The position numbers and the translations under genes were made by a program. DNA of 16,688 nt from Enterobacteriaceae bacterium UBA2655 (GTDB lineage: Bacteria > Pseudomonadota > Gammaproteobacteria > Enterobacterales > Enterobacteriaceae): the NCBI GenBank assembly GCA_002359495.1, contig DENB01000053.1:13369-30056 (forward strand). Reading direction: 5' to 3'. Under the pieces are notes generated by a model that made no database searches, was not told the DNA's origin, and saw only the letters and a program-made list of their open reading frames with translations. Numbering within the stretch: position 1 is the first letter of the stretch; each line of letters starts with the position of its first letter. This document shows, in pieces, positions 1 through 6,174 of this stretch.

Positions 1-40
1 CTCCTTATAATTAGCTTGCTAGCTATCAACCCTGATCTTA
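1..40 (-). promoter_or_regulatory. Leader and SlyA-like operator of a leftward gene, probably slyA
   Basis: Read on the minus strand, the left edge gives TAAGGAG (positions 7-1), a strong Shine-Dalgarno sequence whose start codon must lie just outside the window. Upstream of it, positions 22-11 read CTAGCAAGCTAA, which differs at one position from the SlyA/MarR-family consensus TTAGCAAGCTAA. A TAAGAT -10-like hexamer lies at 40-35, but no good -35 was found. In E. coli slyA is leftward here, autoregulated through such a site, and followed by sodC and ydhF, as here. The slyA coding sequence itself is not visible, so the assignment is inferred from the operator and gene order. Confidence 0.6.
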
Positions 41-208
41 CACTATTTTGCGAGCTTACAGGACAAAATACAAATCGTACGCCGCTTCTCTGGCGCTAAT
101 TTACGCATTTTTAAGCTAAAACCCAGGTTAGAACGCGCCGTCGCGCAGTGCGATCCGGCATGTCGTCAGGGTTTGCTGATTTCACTTAAAGCAGGCTGCG
201 CGCCCGGT
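41..208. other. Intergenic DNA between the leftward lipoprotein gene and the probable slyA promoter
   Basis: No open frame here looks like a gene, and there is no clear intrinsic terminator for the leftward lipoprotein gene, which ends at 209. The left half is AT-rich, with TTTTTAAGCTAAAA near 110-123 weakly echoing the SlyA half-site. The right half is GC-rich. In E. coli the ydhIJK genes (a membrane protein, a membrane-fusion protein and an inner-membrane transporter) sit on this side of slyA. Nothing resembling them is present. Confidence 0.6.
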
Positions 209-676
209 TTAGCGGCAATATTGCGCCTGCTGCCGCTCAAAATCGCTTTGTAGCTGCTGCAGCGTCTTAAGATCTTCAAACCGGGTTTTGTCATGGCTCG
301 ACATCGGTTCGATCACCAGCGCGTTCTCTTCCGGCGAGAAGATAAAACGGCGCGAGATATCCTCGCCGGTAAAGCTTTTGCCCATGATCGCGCCGCATAC
401 CATCGGCATGGCGTGGCGAAAGATTTGCGTATTGGTAAAGTTGGTTTCGGTGGCGCTGCGCAATACATGCTGGCACCCTTTCGCCTCCAGCCGCTGTACG
501 GTTTTGTCGCTCAACCATTCGCGCCCTTTGGCTATCTTTTCGCAGGCACTGCGCATTGGATTGACATCGATAGTGCGCTGCAGCTGCTTGCCGGTTTCGG
601 TGATTAACTGCGTATCGTTCGGTCCATCACACCCCGCCAACAGCAGACACAACATCAACGCGCCCGTTTTTCTCAT
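209..676 (-). CDS. Unrecognised small lipoprotein, probably in the inner membrane
   Basis: I do not recognise this 155-residue protein. It begins MRKTGALMLCLLLAGC, a short charged n-region and hydrophobic core ending in a lipobox (LLAGC), so signal peptidase II should cleave before Cys16. Residue +2 after the cysteine is Asp, the classical Lol-avoidance residue in E. coli, which predicts retention in the inner membrane facing the periplasm. The mature part has Cys45, Cys68, Cys94 and Cys154, an even number that could form two disulfides, and no transmembrane segment. The C-terminal third is charged, Gln-rich and probably helical. The ATG at 676 is preceded by AAGGAAGAG, a good ribosome site. 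The gene stands alone between the probable slyA and sodC, where E. coli has ydhIJK. Its GC content and base usage do not look foreign. The lipoprotein call is firm; the function is unknown. Confidence 0.8.
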   Translation of the reverse strand: MRKTGALMLCLLLAGCDGPNDTQLITETGKQLQRTIDVNPMRSACEKIAKGREWLSDKTVQRLEAKGCQHVLRSATETNFTNTQIFRHAMPMVCGAIMGKSFTGEDISRRFIFSPEENALVIEPMSSHDKTRFEDLKTLQQLQSDFERQQAQYCR

Positions 677-798
677 TATTCTCTTCCTTTGTCCCGCTTA
701 ACGTCACCCTTTTAACCAGTTATCAATATCATAGGCCCGAACCGCCAGGGATGATATAGCCAACGGGCAAAGGATAGTAAGATTGGGCAAAAGCAGAG

Positions 799-825
799 GC
801 GGGAGGCGACCGGTTCGCCTCCCGC
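799..825 (-). terminator. Intrinsic terminator-like hairpin after sodC
   Basis: GCGGGAGGCGA (799-809) pairs perfectly over 11 bp with TCGCCTCCCGC (815-825) around a CCGGT loop. It lies 6 nt past the sodC stop codon. On the minus strand a short TTTT run follows after about 7 bases, so the U-tract is weak but the stem is very stable. Confidence 0.65.
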
Positions 826-830
826 AAAGG

Positions 831-1349
831 TTAAATAACGCCGCAGGCGTAGCGGGCGCCGCCGCCGCCCAGCGGCTGCGGATGGTCGGCGTGGTTATCT
901 CCGCCGACGTGCACCATCAGCGCCTTGCCTTTTATCTCCTGCAGCGTTTTCAGACGCGGTGCCAGCACCGGATAGTCGGCATTGCCCTCATTCGTCACGT
1001 AAATCGCCGGCAGATCGCCAAGATGGCCATTGCCGTAAGGACCCAGGTGTTTACCGCTATTCGTTGGATCCAGATGCCCGCCCGCGGCGCCGGCCGCGAC
1101 GTTTTTGCCTTCGGACATTCCCGGTTCGCAACTGCCTTTAGTATGGACGTGAAAACCGTGAATGCCCGGCGGCAAACCCTGCAGTTGAGGCGTAAATTCC
1201 AGCCCGTAGGGCGTTTCGTCAATTTTTACCTTGCCGATCTCCGCGCCTGCGCCCTCCGGCGTCACCTTATGAAGCGTGACCTCTATGGAGGCGGCCTGCG
1301 CGCCTATGCAAAAAAACAGGGTTGCCGCAGCAATAACCGAAGCTTTCAT
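831..1349 (-). CDS. sodC: Periplasmic Cu/Zn superoxide dismutase
   Basis: This enzyme converts superoxide to hydrogen peroxide and oxygen in the periplasm. The 172-residue product is one residue shorter than my memory of E. coli SodC. A signal peptide occupies residues 1-19 or so, ending GAQA with likely cleavage before Ala20. All expected ligands are present: copper His67, His69, His92 and His147, with His92 the bridging residue; zinc His101, His109 and Asp112. Cys74 and Cys169 can form the conserved disulfide, and the loop ending GGGGARYACGVI is typical of the family. The ATG at 1349 follows AAGGAGA. The gene lies 85 bp downstream of ydhF on the same strand, so co-transcription is possible. 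A strong hairpin follows the stop codon. Confidence 0.97.
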   Translation of the reverse strand: MKASVIAAATLFFCIGAQAASIEVTLHKVTPEGAGAEIGKVKIDETPYGLEFTPQLQGLPPGIHGFHVHTKGSCEPGMSEGKNVAAGAAGGHLDPTNSGKHLGPYGNGHLGDLPAIYVTNEGNADYPVLAPRLKTLQEIKGKALMVHVGGDNHADHPQPLGGGGARYACGVI

Positions 1350-1434
1350 GACGTCTCCTTTTAAGTTACTGAATTTCCATTTAAGCCTGGTGTGCTTTGC
1401 TTCTTTGCGCCTGTTTTTGACGTAGTTTTACGCT

Positions 1435-2331
1435 TCAGGGCACATCAAATCCCAGCGCCGCCTTGCGAATGCGGAACCACTGCTGAAGATCCAGCGTCAG
1501 CGAGGCCGCCGCCGCCGCTTCCGCGACGCGCCTGGTTTTACCTGAGCCGATAATCGGCAGAGGTTTTGACGGCAGCTTCAGCACCCAGGCATAAACCACC
1601 TGCTCCAGCGTTGCGGCGCCGATCTCTTCCTTAACCCGCTCCAGCTCGTCGCGCAGCGGTTGATAGTGCGGATCGCTGAACAGCCGCCCGCCGCCGAGGC
1701 AAGACCAGGCCATAGGACGAATACGCAGCTGCTGACAGTGATCCAGCGTGCCGTCAAGCAGCAGGCTCTGCTGGATGGGGGAGATTTCCAGCTGATTGGT
1801 CGCCAGCGTGAACGGCAGGCGCGATTGCAGCAGCGCATACTGCGACGGCGTGAAGTTCGATACGCCAAAGTGCAGCGCCTTTCCGCTCTGATGCAGCGCG
1901 ATAAAGGCTTCCGCCACCTCGTCGGCATCCATCAGCGGATCGGGACGATGGATAAGCAGCAGGTCGAGGCGATCGGTGCCGAAATGGCGCAGCGAATTAT
2001 CGGCGCTCTGCAGAATATGCGCGCGAGTGGTGTTGTAGTGGCCGATTTGGTGCTGCGGCTTTGCGCGCGTGGCGATGCCGCACTTGGTCACGATCTGCAA
2101 TTTATCGCGCAGTTCGGGCGCGAGTTTGAGCGCCTCGCCGAAGGCGGCTTCGCAGCGGTAATCGCCGTAGATATCGGCGTGATCGACGGTAGTAATGCCG
2201 AGCTCAAGATGATGTTCAATAAAATCGACCAGCTGCCGGGGCGTCATCGCCCATTCCATCAGACGCCAGTAGCCCATGACAAACCCGGAAAAAGCCGGTC
2301 CCTGCGGAGCGATGGGAAGCCGTTGTAACAT
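1435..2331 (-). CDS. ydhF: Aldo/keto reductase YdhF
   Basis: This is an NADPH-dependent aldo/keto reductase of the YdhF subgroup, a cytoplasmic TIM-barrel oxidoreductase whose physiological substrate is not established to my knowledge. The 298-residue protein matches E. coli YdhF almost throughout. Family residues are visible: the catalytic Asp50 and Tyr55 in DHADIYG, Lys83 in VTKCG, His128 in LLLIHRPDP, then HFGVSNF, and a cofactor-binding IIGSGK near the C-terminus. I chose the ATG at 2331 because GGGAG lies a normal distance upstream and the length equals the E. coli protein. An in-frame TTG at 2337 would place the Shine-Dalgarno sequence too close. Upstream is ydhL on the same strand, about 80 bp away; sodC lies downstream. 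The three may share transcripts. Confidence 0.95.
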   Translation of the reverse strand: MLQRLPIAPQGPAFSGFVMGYWRLMEWAMTPRQLVDFIEHHLELGITTVDHADIYGDYRCEAAFGEALKLAPELRDKLQIVTKCGIATRAKPQHQIGHYNTTRAHILQSADNSLRHFGTDRLDLLLIHRPDPLMDADEVAEAFIALHQSGKALHFGVSNFTPSQYALLQSRLPFTLATNQLEISPIQQSLLLDGTLDHCQQLRIRPMAWSCLGGGRLFSDPHYQPLRDELERVKEEIGAATLEQVVYAWVLKLPSKPLPIIGSGKTRRVAEAAAAASLTLDLQQWFRIRKAALGFDVP

Positions 2332-2409
2332 AGTCAATCTCCCTGCTGATAGGTTAAGAGGATGTAAGATGACAGGGAGTATAACGGAAAGGGATCGGCG
2401 CGGACCTGA

Positions 2410-2649
2410 TTAAAACAATGAAGGCTGCTCGGGCGCAGGAGACTCGTCCTGAACCGGATGCCGTTGCAGCCGCAGCCAGCGTTGACGGCACAGACGCAGC
2501 ACGTCCCGCTTTTGCGCGTCGCTGTAACGCATCCAGTTAAAACGTTCCTCCCGGCTACGCAGGCAACCGCGACAGTAGCCGCGGGCATCCGACTGGCAGA
2601 TGCCTTTACAGGGGCTGGGAACGGGGAAAAACTCAAGTTGCTCTGCCAC
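2410..2649 (-). CDS. ydhL: DUF1289 cysteine-motif protein YdhL
   Basis: This is a small cytoplasmic protein of the DUF1289 family; its function is unknown. Four cysteines in a C-x3-C-x8-C-x2-C arrangement (CKGIC then CRGC), followed by an Arg-rich helix, suggest a small metal-binding module; that is inference. The C-terminus EQPSLF matches E. coli YdhL. Start choice is ambiguous because the minus strand reads GTG-ATG-GTG (from 2655, 2652 and 2649). I prefer the GTG at 2649: it leaves 5 nt after GGGAG and gives a protein beginning MAEQLEFFP with 79 residues, like the E. coli one. The ATG at 2652 has only 2 nt of spacing. The gene is leftward, upstream of ydhF. Confidence 0.88.
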   Translation of the reverse strand: MAEQLEFFPVPSPCKGICQSDARGYCRGCLRSREERFNWMRYSDAQKRDVLRLCRQRWLRLQRHPVQDESPAPEQPSLF

Positions 2650-2680
2650 CATCACTCCCGGTTAATAAAATCATAACCTC

Positions 2681-2709
2681 ATTGAAACCAGCTTAGCGTT
2701 TTTGCGCAA
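2681..2709 (-). promoter_or_regulatory. Candidate promoter for ydhL (and perhaps ydhF-sodC)
   Basis: On the minus strand TTGCGC (2709-2704) and TTCAAT (2686-2681) are separated by 17 bp, each matching four of six consensus positions. It lies about 30 bp upstream of the ydhL start. Weak sequence-only evidence. Confidence 0.35.
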
Positions 2710-2993
2710 GCTTTATACAAAAATGAAAATACCCTTTTCTCCTGATTTTCTGCCAGCGATAAGCTGACGCGCGTTGATAACTCATTAATTCAATGTTGAG
2801 ACCGAAGCGGGTAATACGCTGTCCACACGCTGCCCGGCACGTTCGATATACAGACGCAGCTTTATTAACCGGCGCCCGACATTACCCATTCGTGCCGCAA
2901 CCGGGACGCGGCCTTGCAATAACCTGGCGGCTCCATTACGCTGATTTGTTCCAAAATTGCCGCTTTCAAAGCCGCAAAAAAAACTGCTATTTG

Positions 2994-3008
2994 TAGGCGA
3001 CTGGTCTA
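2994..3008 (+). promoter_or_regulatory. Palindrome resembling a NemR operator upstream of nemA
   Basis: TAGGCGACTGGTCTA forms an imperfect inverted repeat (TAG-C-A-T-G-CTA, 10 of 15 symmetric positions). It ends 5 nt before the nemA Shine-Dalgarno AAGGAG (3014-3019). The right arm GGTCTA matches the half-site I remember for the E. coli NemR box; the left arm is degenerate. A repressor bound here would overlap the start of the transcript and the ribosome site. Its cognate regulator is not encoded next to it. Confidence 0.5.
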
Positions 3009-3024
3009 CTACTAAGGAGCAATG

Positions 3025-4122
3025 ATGGCAAGCACCGCGCTTTTTCGTCCGCTGCAAGTGGGCGCGATTACCGTACCCAACCGTGTCTTTATGGCTCCGC
3101 TGACGCGTCTGCGCAGCATCGAGCCGGGTGATATCCCAACCCCGCTGATGGGCGAATATTATCGCCAGCGCGCCACGGCCGGTCTGATCATAACGGAAGC
3201 CACTCAAATTTCTTTTCAGGCGAAAGGTTATGCCGGCGCGCCAGGCCTGCATACCGCCGAACAGATCGCCGCCTGGAAACAGATCAATGATGAAATTCAT
3301 CAGGCCGGCGGTCGTAGCGCCGTACAGCTCTGGCATACCGGCCGCATTTCACACAGCTCGCTGCAGCCGGAAGGTCGGGCGCCGGTCGCGCCTTCCGCCC
3401 TTTCCGCCGGCACGCGTACTTCGCTGCGCGATGCGCAGGGCAACACCTATCGGGAAGAGACCTCCGAACCGCGCGCGCTGAGCGTGCCGGAAATTCAGCA
3501 AATCGTGGCGGATTTCGGCAAGGCCGCGATGAACGCCCGTGAAGCGGATTTCGATCTGCTGGAACTGCACTCGGCGCACGGCTACCTGATGCATCAGTTT
3601 CTGTCGCCCGACGCGAATAAGCGCGACGATGAATATGGTGGCAGCATCGAAAAACGGGGACGTTTCGCGCTGGAGGTGGTGGACGCGGCGATTGCCGGCT
3701 GGTCGGCGGACCGCATCGGCATCCGCGTCTCGCCGGTAGGCGCGTTTCAGAATGTCGGCAACGGTCCCGACGAAGAAGAAGCCGCGCTCTGGTATATCGG
3801 CGAACTGGCGAAACGTAAGCTGGCTTACCTCCATCTTTCCGAGCCGGACTGGGCTGGCGGCAAACCCTACAGCGAGGCGTTCCGTCAGAAAGTGCGCGAT
3901 CGCTTCTCTGGCGTCATCATCGGCGCCGGTGCCTATAGCATGGAAAAAGCGGAAGATTTGATTACGCGCGGTCTGATCGATGCGGTCGCTTTCGGCCGCG
4001 ATTTTATCGCCAACCCCGATCTGGTCGAGCGTCTGCGTCAGAACGCGCCGCTTAACGAACAGCGCCCCGAAAGCTTTTACGGCGGCGGCGCGGAAGGCTA
4101 CACCGACTACCCCACCTTATAA
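3025..4122 (+). CDS. nemA: N-ethylmaleimide reductase, Old Yellow Enzyme family
   Basis: This is an FMN-dependent ene-reductase that uses NADPH to reduce activated alkenes such as N-ethylmaleimide and other electrophiles in the cytoplasm. E. coli NemA also acts on nitro compounds and contributes to electrophile resistance. The protein is a single TIM barrel matching E. coli NemA along its full length. It shows [10 protein letters not shown] near the N-terminus, [11 protein letters not shown], the active-site ELHSAHGYL with the His pair and nearby Tyr, and the FMN-binding IGAGAY and [13 protein letters not shown] regions, ending GYTDYPTL. Two adjacent ATG codons occur (3022 and 3025). The second leaves 5 nt after AAGGAG and gives 365 residues, the E. 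coli length. nemR is missing upstream. gloA follows after 111 bp and could be co-transcribed, as in E. coli. Confidence 0.96.
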   Translation: MASTALFRPLQVGAITVPNRVFMAPLTRLRSIEPGDIPTPLMGEYYRQRATAGLIITEATQISFQAKGYAGAPGLHTAEQIAAWKQINDEIHQAGGRSAVQLWHTGRISHSSLQPEGRAPVAPSALSAGTRTSLRDAQGNTYREETSEPRALSVPEIQQIVADFGKAAMNAREADFDLLELHSAHGYLMHQFLSPDANKRDDEYGGSIEKRGRFALEVVDAAIAGWSADRIGIRVSPVGAFQNVGNGPDEEEAALWYIGELAKRKLAYLHLSEPDWAGGKPYSEAFRQKVRDRFSGVIIGAGAYSMEKAEDLITRGLIDAVAFGRDFIANPDLVERLRQNAPLNEQRPESFYGGGAEGYTDYPTL

Positions 4123-4129
4123 GACAAAC

Positions 4130-4152
4130 TGCCGTAACGCCTTGTTGCGGCA
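4130..4152 (+). terminator. Weak hairpin between nemA and gloA
   Basis: TGCCGTAAC pairs with GTTGCGGCA over 9 bp with one T-G wobble and a GCCTT loop, just after the nemA stop. What follows is only moderately T-rich, so it may be a partial terminator that separates nemA from gloA expression rather than a full stop. Confidence 0.35.
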
Positions 4153-4233
4153 ATGATTATTCTTAACGACTTTCTGTCGCTATACTTAGCGCTTGTGTCA
4201 TTGTTGATGACGTTTTGATAAAAAGAGGATGTT

Positions 4234-4641
4234 ATGCGTTTACTTCACACCATGCTGCGCGTCGGCGATCTGCAACGCTCAATTGATTTTTATACCCGGG
4301 TTCTTGGCATGCGCCTGCTGCGTCAGAGCGAAAACAGCGAATATAAATATACGCTCGCTTTTGTCGGCTACACCGAAGAGAGCGAAGGCGCGGTCATCGA
4401 ACTGACCTATAACTGGGGCGTCGAGAGCTACGATCTGGGCAATGCCTACGGTCATATCGCGCTGGGCGTGGACGACGTGGCGGCCACCTGCGATCGCATC
4501 CGTCAGGCTGGCGGCAAAGTCACGCGTGAAGCGGGCCCGGTAAAAGGCGGCTCGACTATTATCGCCTTTGTTGAAGATCCGGACGGCTACAAAATCGAGC
4601 TGATCGAAAATAAACACGCCGGTCACGGCCTGGGCAACTAA
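4234..4641 (+). CDS. gloA: Glyoxalase I (lactoylglutathione lyase)
   Basis: This enzyme isomerises the methylglyoxal-glutathione hemithioacetal to S-lactoylglutathione, the first step of the glyoxalase pathway in the cytoplasm. The 135-residue protein has the same length as E. coli GloA and near-identical ends ([10 protein letters not shown] and GLGN). The nickel ligands of the bacterial enzyme are in place: His5, the Glu in VIELTYNWG near 56, the His in AYGHIAL near 74, and the Glu in YKIELIE near 122. It is two VOC-fold modules. AGAGG precedes the ATG at a normal distance. A TATACT -10-like hexamer at 4181-4186 could give it its own promoter, although no good -35 is seen. nemA upstream handles related electrophiles. 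A 9-bp hairpin follows the stop. Confidence 0.97.
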   Translation: MRLLHTMLRVGDLQRSIDFYTRVLGMRLLRQSENSEYKYTLAFVGYTEESEGAVIELTYNWGVESYDLGNAYGHIALGVDDVAATCDRIRQAGGKVTREAGPVKGGSTIIAFVEDPDGYKIELIENKHAGHGLGN

Positions 4642-4652
4642 GTCTGCCGCTC

Positions 4653-4675
4653 CAGCCTGCCCGCGCGGCAGGCTG
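4653..4675 (+). terminator. Terminator-like hairpin after gloA
   Basis: CAGCCTGCC and GGCAGGCTG form a perfect 9-bp stem with loop CGCGC, 12 nt after the gloA stop. The following bases (AAACGCCCTTCGTCCCTTCT) are pyrimidine-rich but lack a clean T-run, so termination may be partial. Confidence 0.5.
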
Positions 4676-4759
4676 AAACGCCCTTCGTCCCTTCTCTGCT
4701 GCACCGCCTGCTAAATTTTGCCATAATGCGCGCTGCCTTATTTCACCAATGAGATACTG

Positions 4760-5428
4760 ATGTCTGAATCGAACCAACAGAACGCGCTCCATCAACGCTT
4801 CCGTGGCTTTTATCCCGTGGTCATCGACGTGGAGACTGCCGGCTTCAATGCACAGACCGACGCGCTGCTGGAGATCGCCGCCGTTACGCTGAAAATGGAT
4901 GAGGACGGCTGGCTGCATCGCGACCAGACGCTGCATTTTCACGTCGAACCTTTTGAAGGCGCCAATTTAAATCCTGAAGCGCTGGCGTTTAACGGAATCG
5001 ATCCAGGCAACCCGCTGCGCGGCGCGGTCGGCGAATATGAGGCGCTGCACGCGATTTTTAAGCTGGTGCGCAAAGGCCTGAAAGAGAGCGGCTGCAATCG
5101 CGCCATTATGGTGGCGCACAATGCCACCTTCGATCACAACTTTATGATGGCCGCCGCCGAGCGCACCGGCCTGAAACGCAACCCCTTTCACCCTTTCGCC
5201 ACTTTCGACACCGCCGCGCTGAGCGGACTGGTGCTGGGTCAGACGGTACTGTCGAAAGCCTGTAAGGCGGCCGGCATGGTGTTCGACAGCACGCAGGCGC
5301 ACTCGGCGCTGTACGACACCGAGCAAACCGCTACGCTGTTTTGCGAACTGGTGAATCGCTGGAAACGTCTGGGCGGCTGGCCGCTGCCCTTCGCGGAAGA
5401 AGATATGACGGGCGAAAGCATCGGGTAA
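4760..5428 (+). CDS. rnt: Ribonuclease T
   Basis: RNase T is a homodimeric DEDDh 3'-to-5' exoribonuclease that trims 3' ends of tRNAs (including end turnover of the CCA terminus), 5S rRNA and 23S rRNA, and other small RNAs. The catalytic set is present: Asp23 and Glu25 in VIDVETAGF, Asp125 or Asp150, His181 and Asp186 in the [11 protein letters not shown] segment. At 222 residues it is slightly longer than the E. coli protein (about 215), through a C-terminal tail. A CATAAT -10-like hexamer at 4722-4727 lies in the upstream gap, and a modest GAG Shine-Dalgarno precedes the ATG. In E. coli the helicase gene lhr follows; here the convergent grxD follows directly. Confidence 0.97.
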   Translation: MSESNQQNALHQRFRGFYPVVIDVETAGFNAQTDALLEIAAVTLKMDEDGWLHRDQTLHFHVEPFEGANLNPEALAFNGIDPGNPLRGAVGEYEALHAIFKLVRKGLKESGCNRAIMVAHNATFDHNFMMAAAERTGLKRNPFHPFATFDTAALSGLVLGQTVLSKACKAAGMVFDSTQAHSALYDTEQTATLFCELVNRWKRLGGWPLPFAEEDMTGESIG

Positions 5429-5440
5429 CGCGTCGCCAAA

Positions 5441-5468
5441 ATAAAAAGGCCGACGCGAGGTCGGCCCT
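5441..5468 (-). terminator. Intrinsic terminator of grxD, also between convergent rnt
   Basis: GGCCGAC (5448-5454) pairs with GTCGGCC (5460-5466), loop GCGAG. On the minus strand the stem is followed by TTTTTAT, a classic U-tract, so it ends grxD transcripts a few bases after the stop. For rnt on the plus strand the tail is poor. Confidence 0.8.
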
Positions 5469-5473
5469 GAATA

Positions 5474-5806
5474 TTATTCCGCTTCTTTATGCTTCTCAGC
5501 GGTTTCTTTAATGATCTGCTGCAGTTCGCCGCGCTGGAACATCTCAACGATAATGTCGCAACCGCCGACCAACTCTCCGTCTACCCACAGCTGCGGGAAG
5601 GTCGGCCAGTTAGCGTATTTCGGCAGCTCGGCGCGAATATCGGGATTCTGCAAAATATCCACGTAAGCGAAGCGTTCGCCACAGGCAGAGAGAGCCTGTA
5701 CCGCCTGCGCAGAGAAACCGCAGCTTGGCAGTTTCGGTGAACCTTTCATGTAAAGCAGAATGGGGTTTTCTGCGATCTGGCGCTGGATTTTTTCAACAGT
5801 ACTCAT
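5474..5806 (-). CDS. grxD: Monothiol glutaredoxin 4
   Basis: This is a CGFS-type monothiol glutaredoxin that binds a [2Fe-2S] cluster with glutathione and works in iron-sulfur cluster trafficking and iron homeostasis in the cytoplasm. The sequence matches E. coli GrxD from MSTVEKIQRQIAENP onward. The active-site CGFS begins at Cys29, preceded by KGSPKLP, and the glutathione-binding WPTFPQLWVDGELVGGCDI follows. I chose the ATG at 5806, which has AAGGAAGG upstream and matches the family N-terminus; the open frame reaches further upstream without support. At 110 residues it is slightly shorter than the E. coli protein (115) because the acidic C-terminal tail is shorter. Its terminator lies immediately downstream. 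Confidence 0.96.
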   Translation of the reverse strand: MSTVEKIQRQIAENPILLYMKGSPKLPSCGFSAQAVQALSACGERFAYVDILQNPDIRAELPKYANWPTFPQLWVDGELVGGCDIIVEMFQRGELQQIIKETAEKHKEAE

Positions 5807-6174
5807 AATTGCCTTCCTTAATTCCTCACTTCGTGTTTGTTTATTGTAGCGACTTCGCTCCCGCACGGAAATCGTCATTTTGCGCAGCATGAAGCTAAAC
5901 AGCCATCTTTGTTAACTCAATTTGGGATAAACCCTTTGCACACGGCATGTAAAGGTCAACGTCAATTCATATCCAGCAATAACTTTGTTGGGTTAAGCGT
6001 CTGAAATCGCTTATTTTCACCGCAAAATGTGCATGAGATGAGATTAATCAAAAAAGACCTTACCTTTTGCAAAAAAACTGGATTAGAATTGCTTCGGCTC
6101 TGATCTCAGATCAGATTTTTCTAACTTTTATCGCGCCAGCTTTTACTTTAGGGCGCCAAACCTGTAACCGGACT
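5807..6174. other. Divergent intergenic region between grxD and mepH
   Basis: This is an AT-rich region of 368 bp with no credible gene. It must hold the promoters of both flanking genes. A TAGAAT -10-like hexamer at 6084-6089, with a poor TTACCT -35 at 6060-6065, is the best candidate for mepH. For grxD I could not choose among weak options. The upper half (5925-6060) shows no clear structured element. A hairpin with a T-run near 6099-6120 is listed separately. Confidence 0.6.
6099..6120 (+). promoter_or_regulatory. Hairpin with T-run in the mepH leader
   Basis: TCTGATC (6099-6105) and GATCAGA (6109-6115) are perfect inverted repeats separated by TCA and followed directly by TTTTT. This looks like a small intrinsic terminator or attenuator about 55 nt upstream of the mepH ATG. 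The same palindrome could instead be a protein-binding site. The stem is AT-rich and short, so strength is uncertain. Confidence 0.4.

Larger units (their letters stand above)
2650..3024. other. Intergenic region where nemR would be expected; no repressor gene present
   Basis: This stretch between divergent ydhL and nemA holds no credible gene. In E. coli nemR, encoding the TetR-family repressor of nemA and gloA, sits immediately upstream of nemA. No TetR helix-turn-helix coding sequence can be read here in any frame. Positions 2650-2780 are AT-rich and promoter-like. Positions about 2795-2960 are GC-rich with coding-like composition and might be a gene relic, but I recognise nothing in any frame. 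A possible ydhL promoter and a palindrome before nemA are listed separately. Confidence 0.7.

Noticed and set aside
783..1364. 193-residue rightward frame opposite sodC
   Set aside because: It is the antisense shadow of a gene with all catalytic residues, caused by GC-rich codon bias.
1660..2328. 222-residue rightward frame opposite ydhF
   Set aside because: It is antisense to a full-length aldo/keto reductase and has no recognisable motifs.
2785..3336. 183-residue leftward frame overlapping nemA
   Set aside because: Its first half is antisense to nemA and the remainder matches nothing I know. It is kept only as part of the possible relic note.
5807..5890. 28-residue extension of GrxD
   Set aside because: The ATG at 5806 has AAGGAAGG upstream and matches the family N-terminus.
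6067..6174. 36-residue extension of MepH from a TTG
   Set aside because: It would bury the clear signal peptide beginning at the ATG at 6175 and lacks a Shine-Dalgarno.
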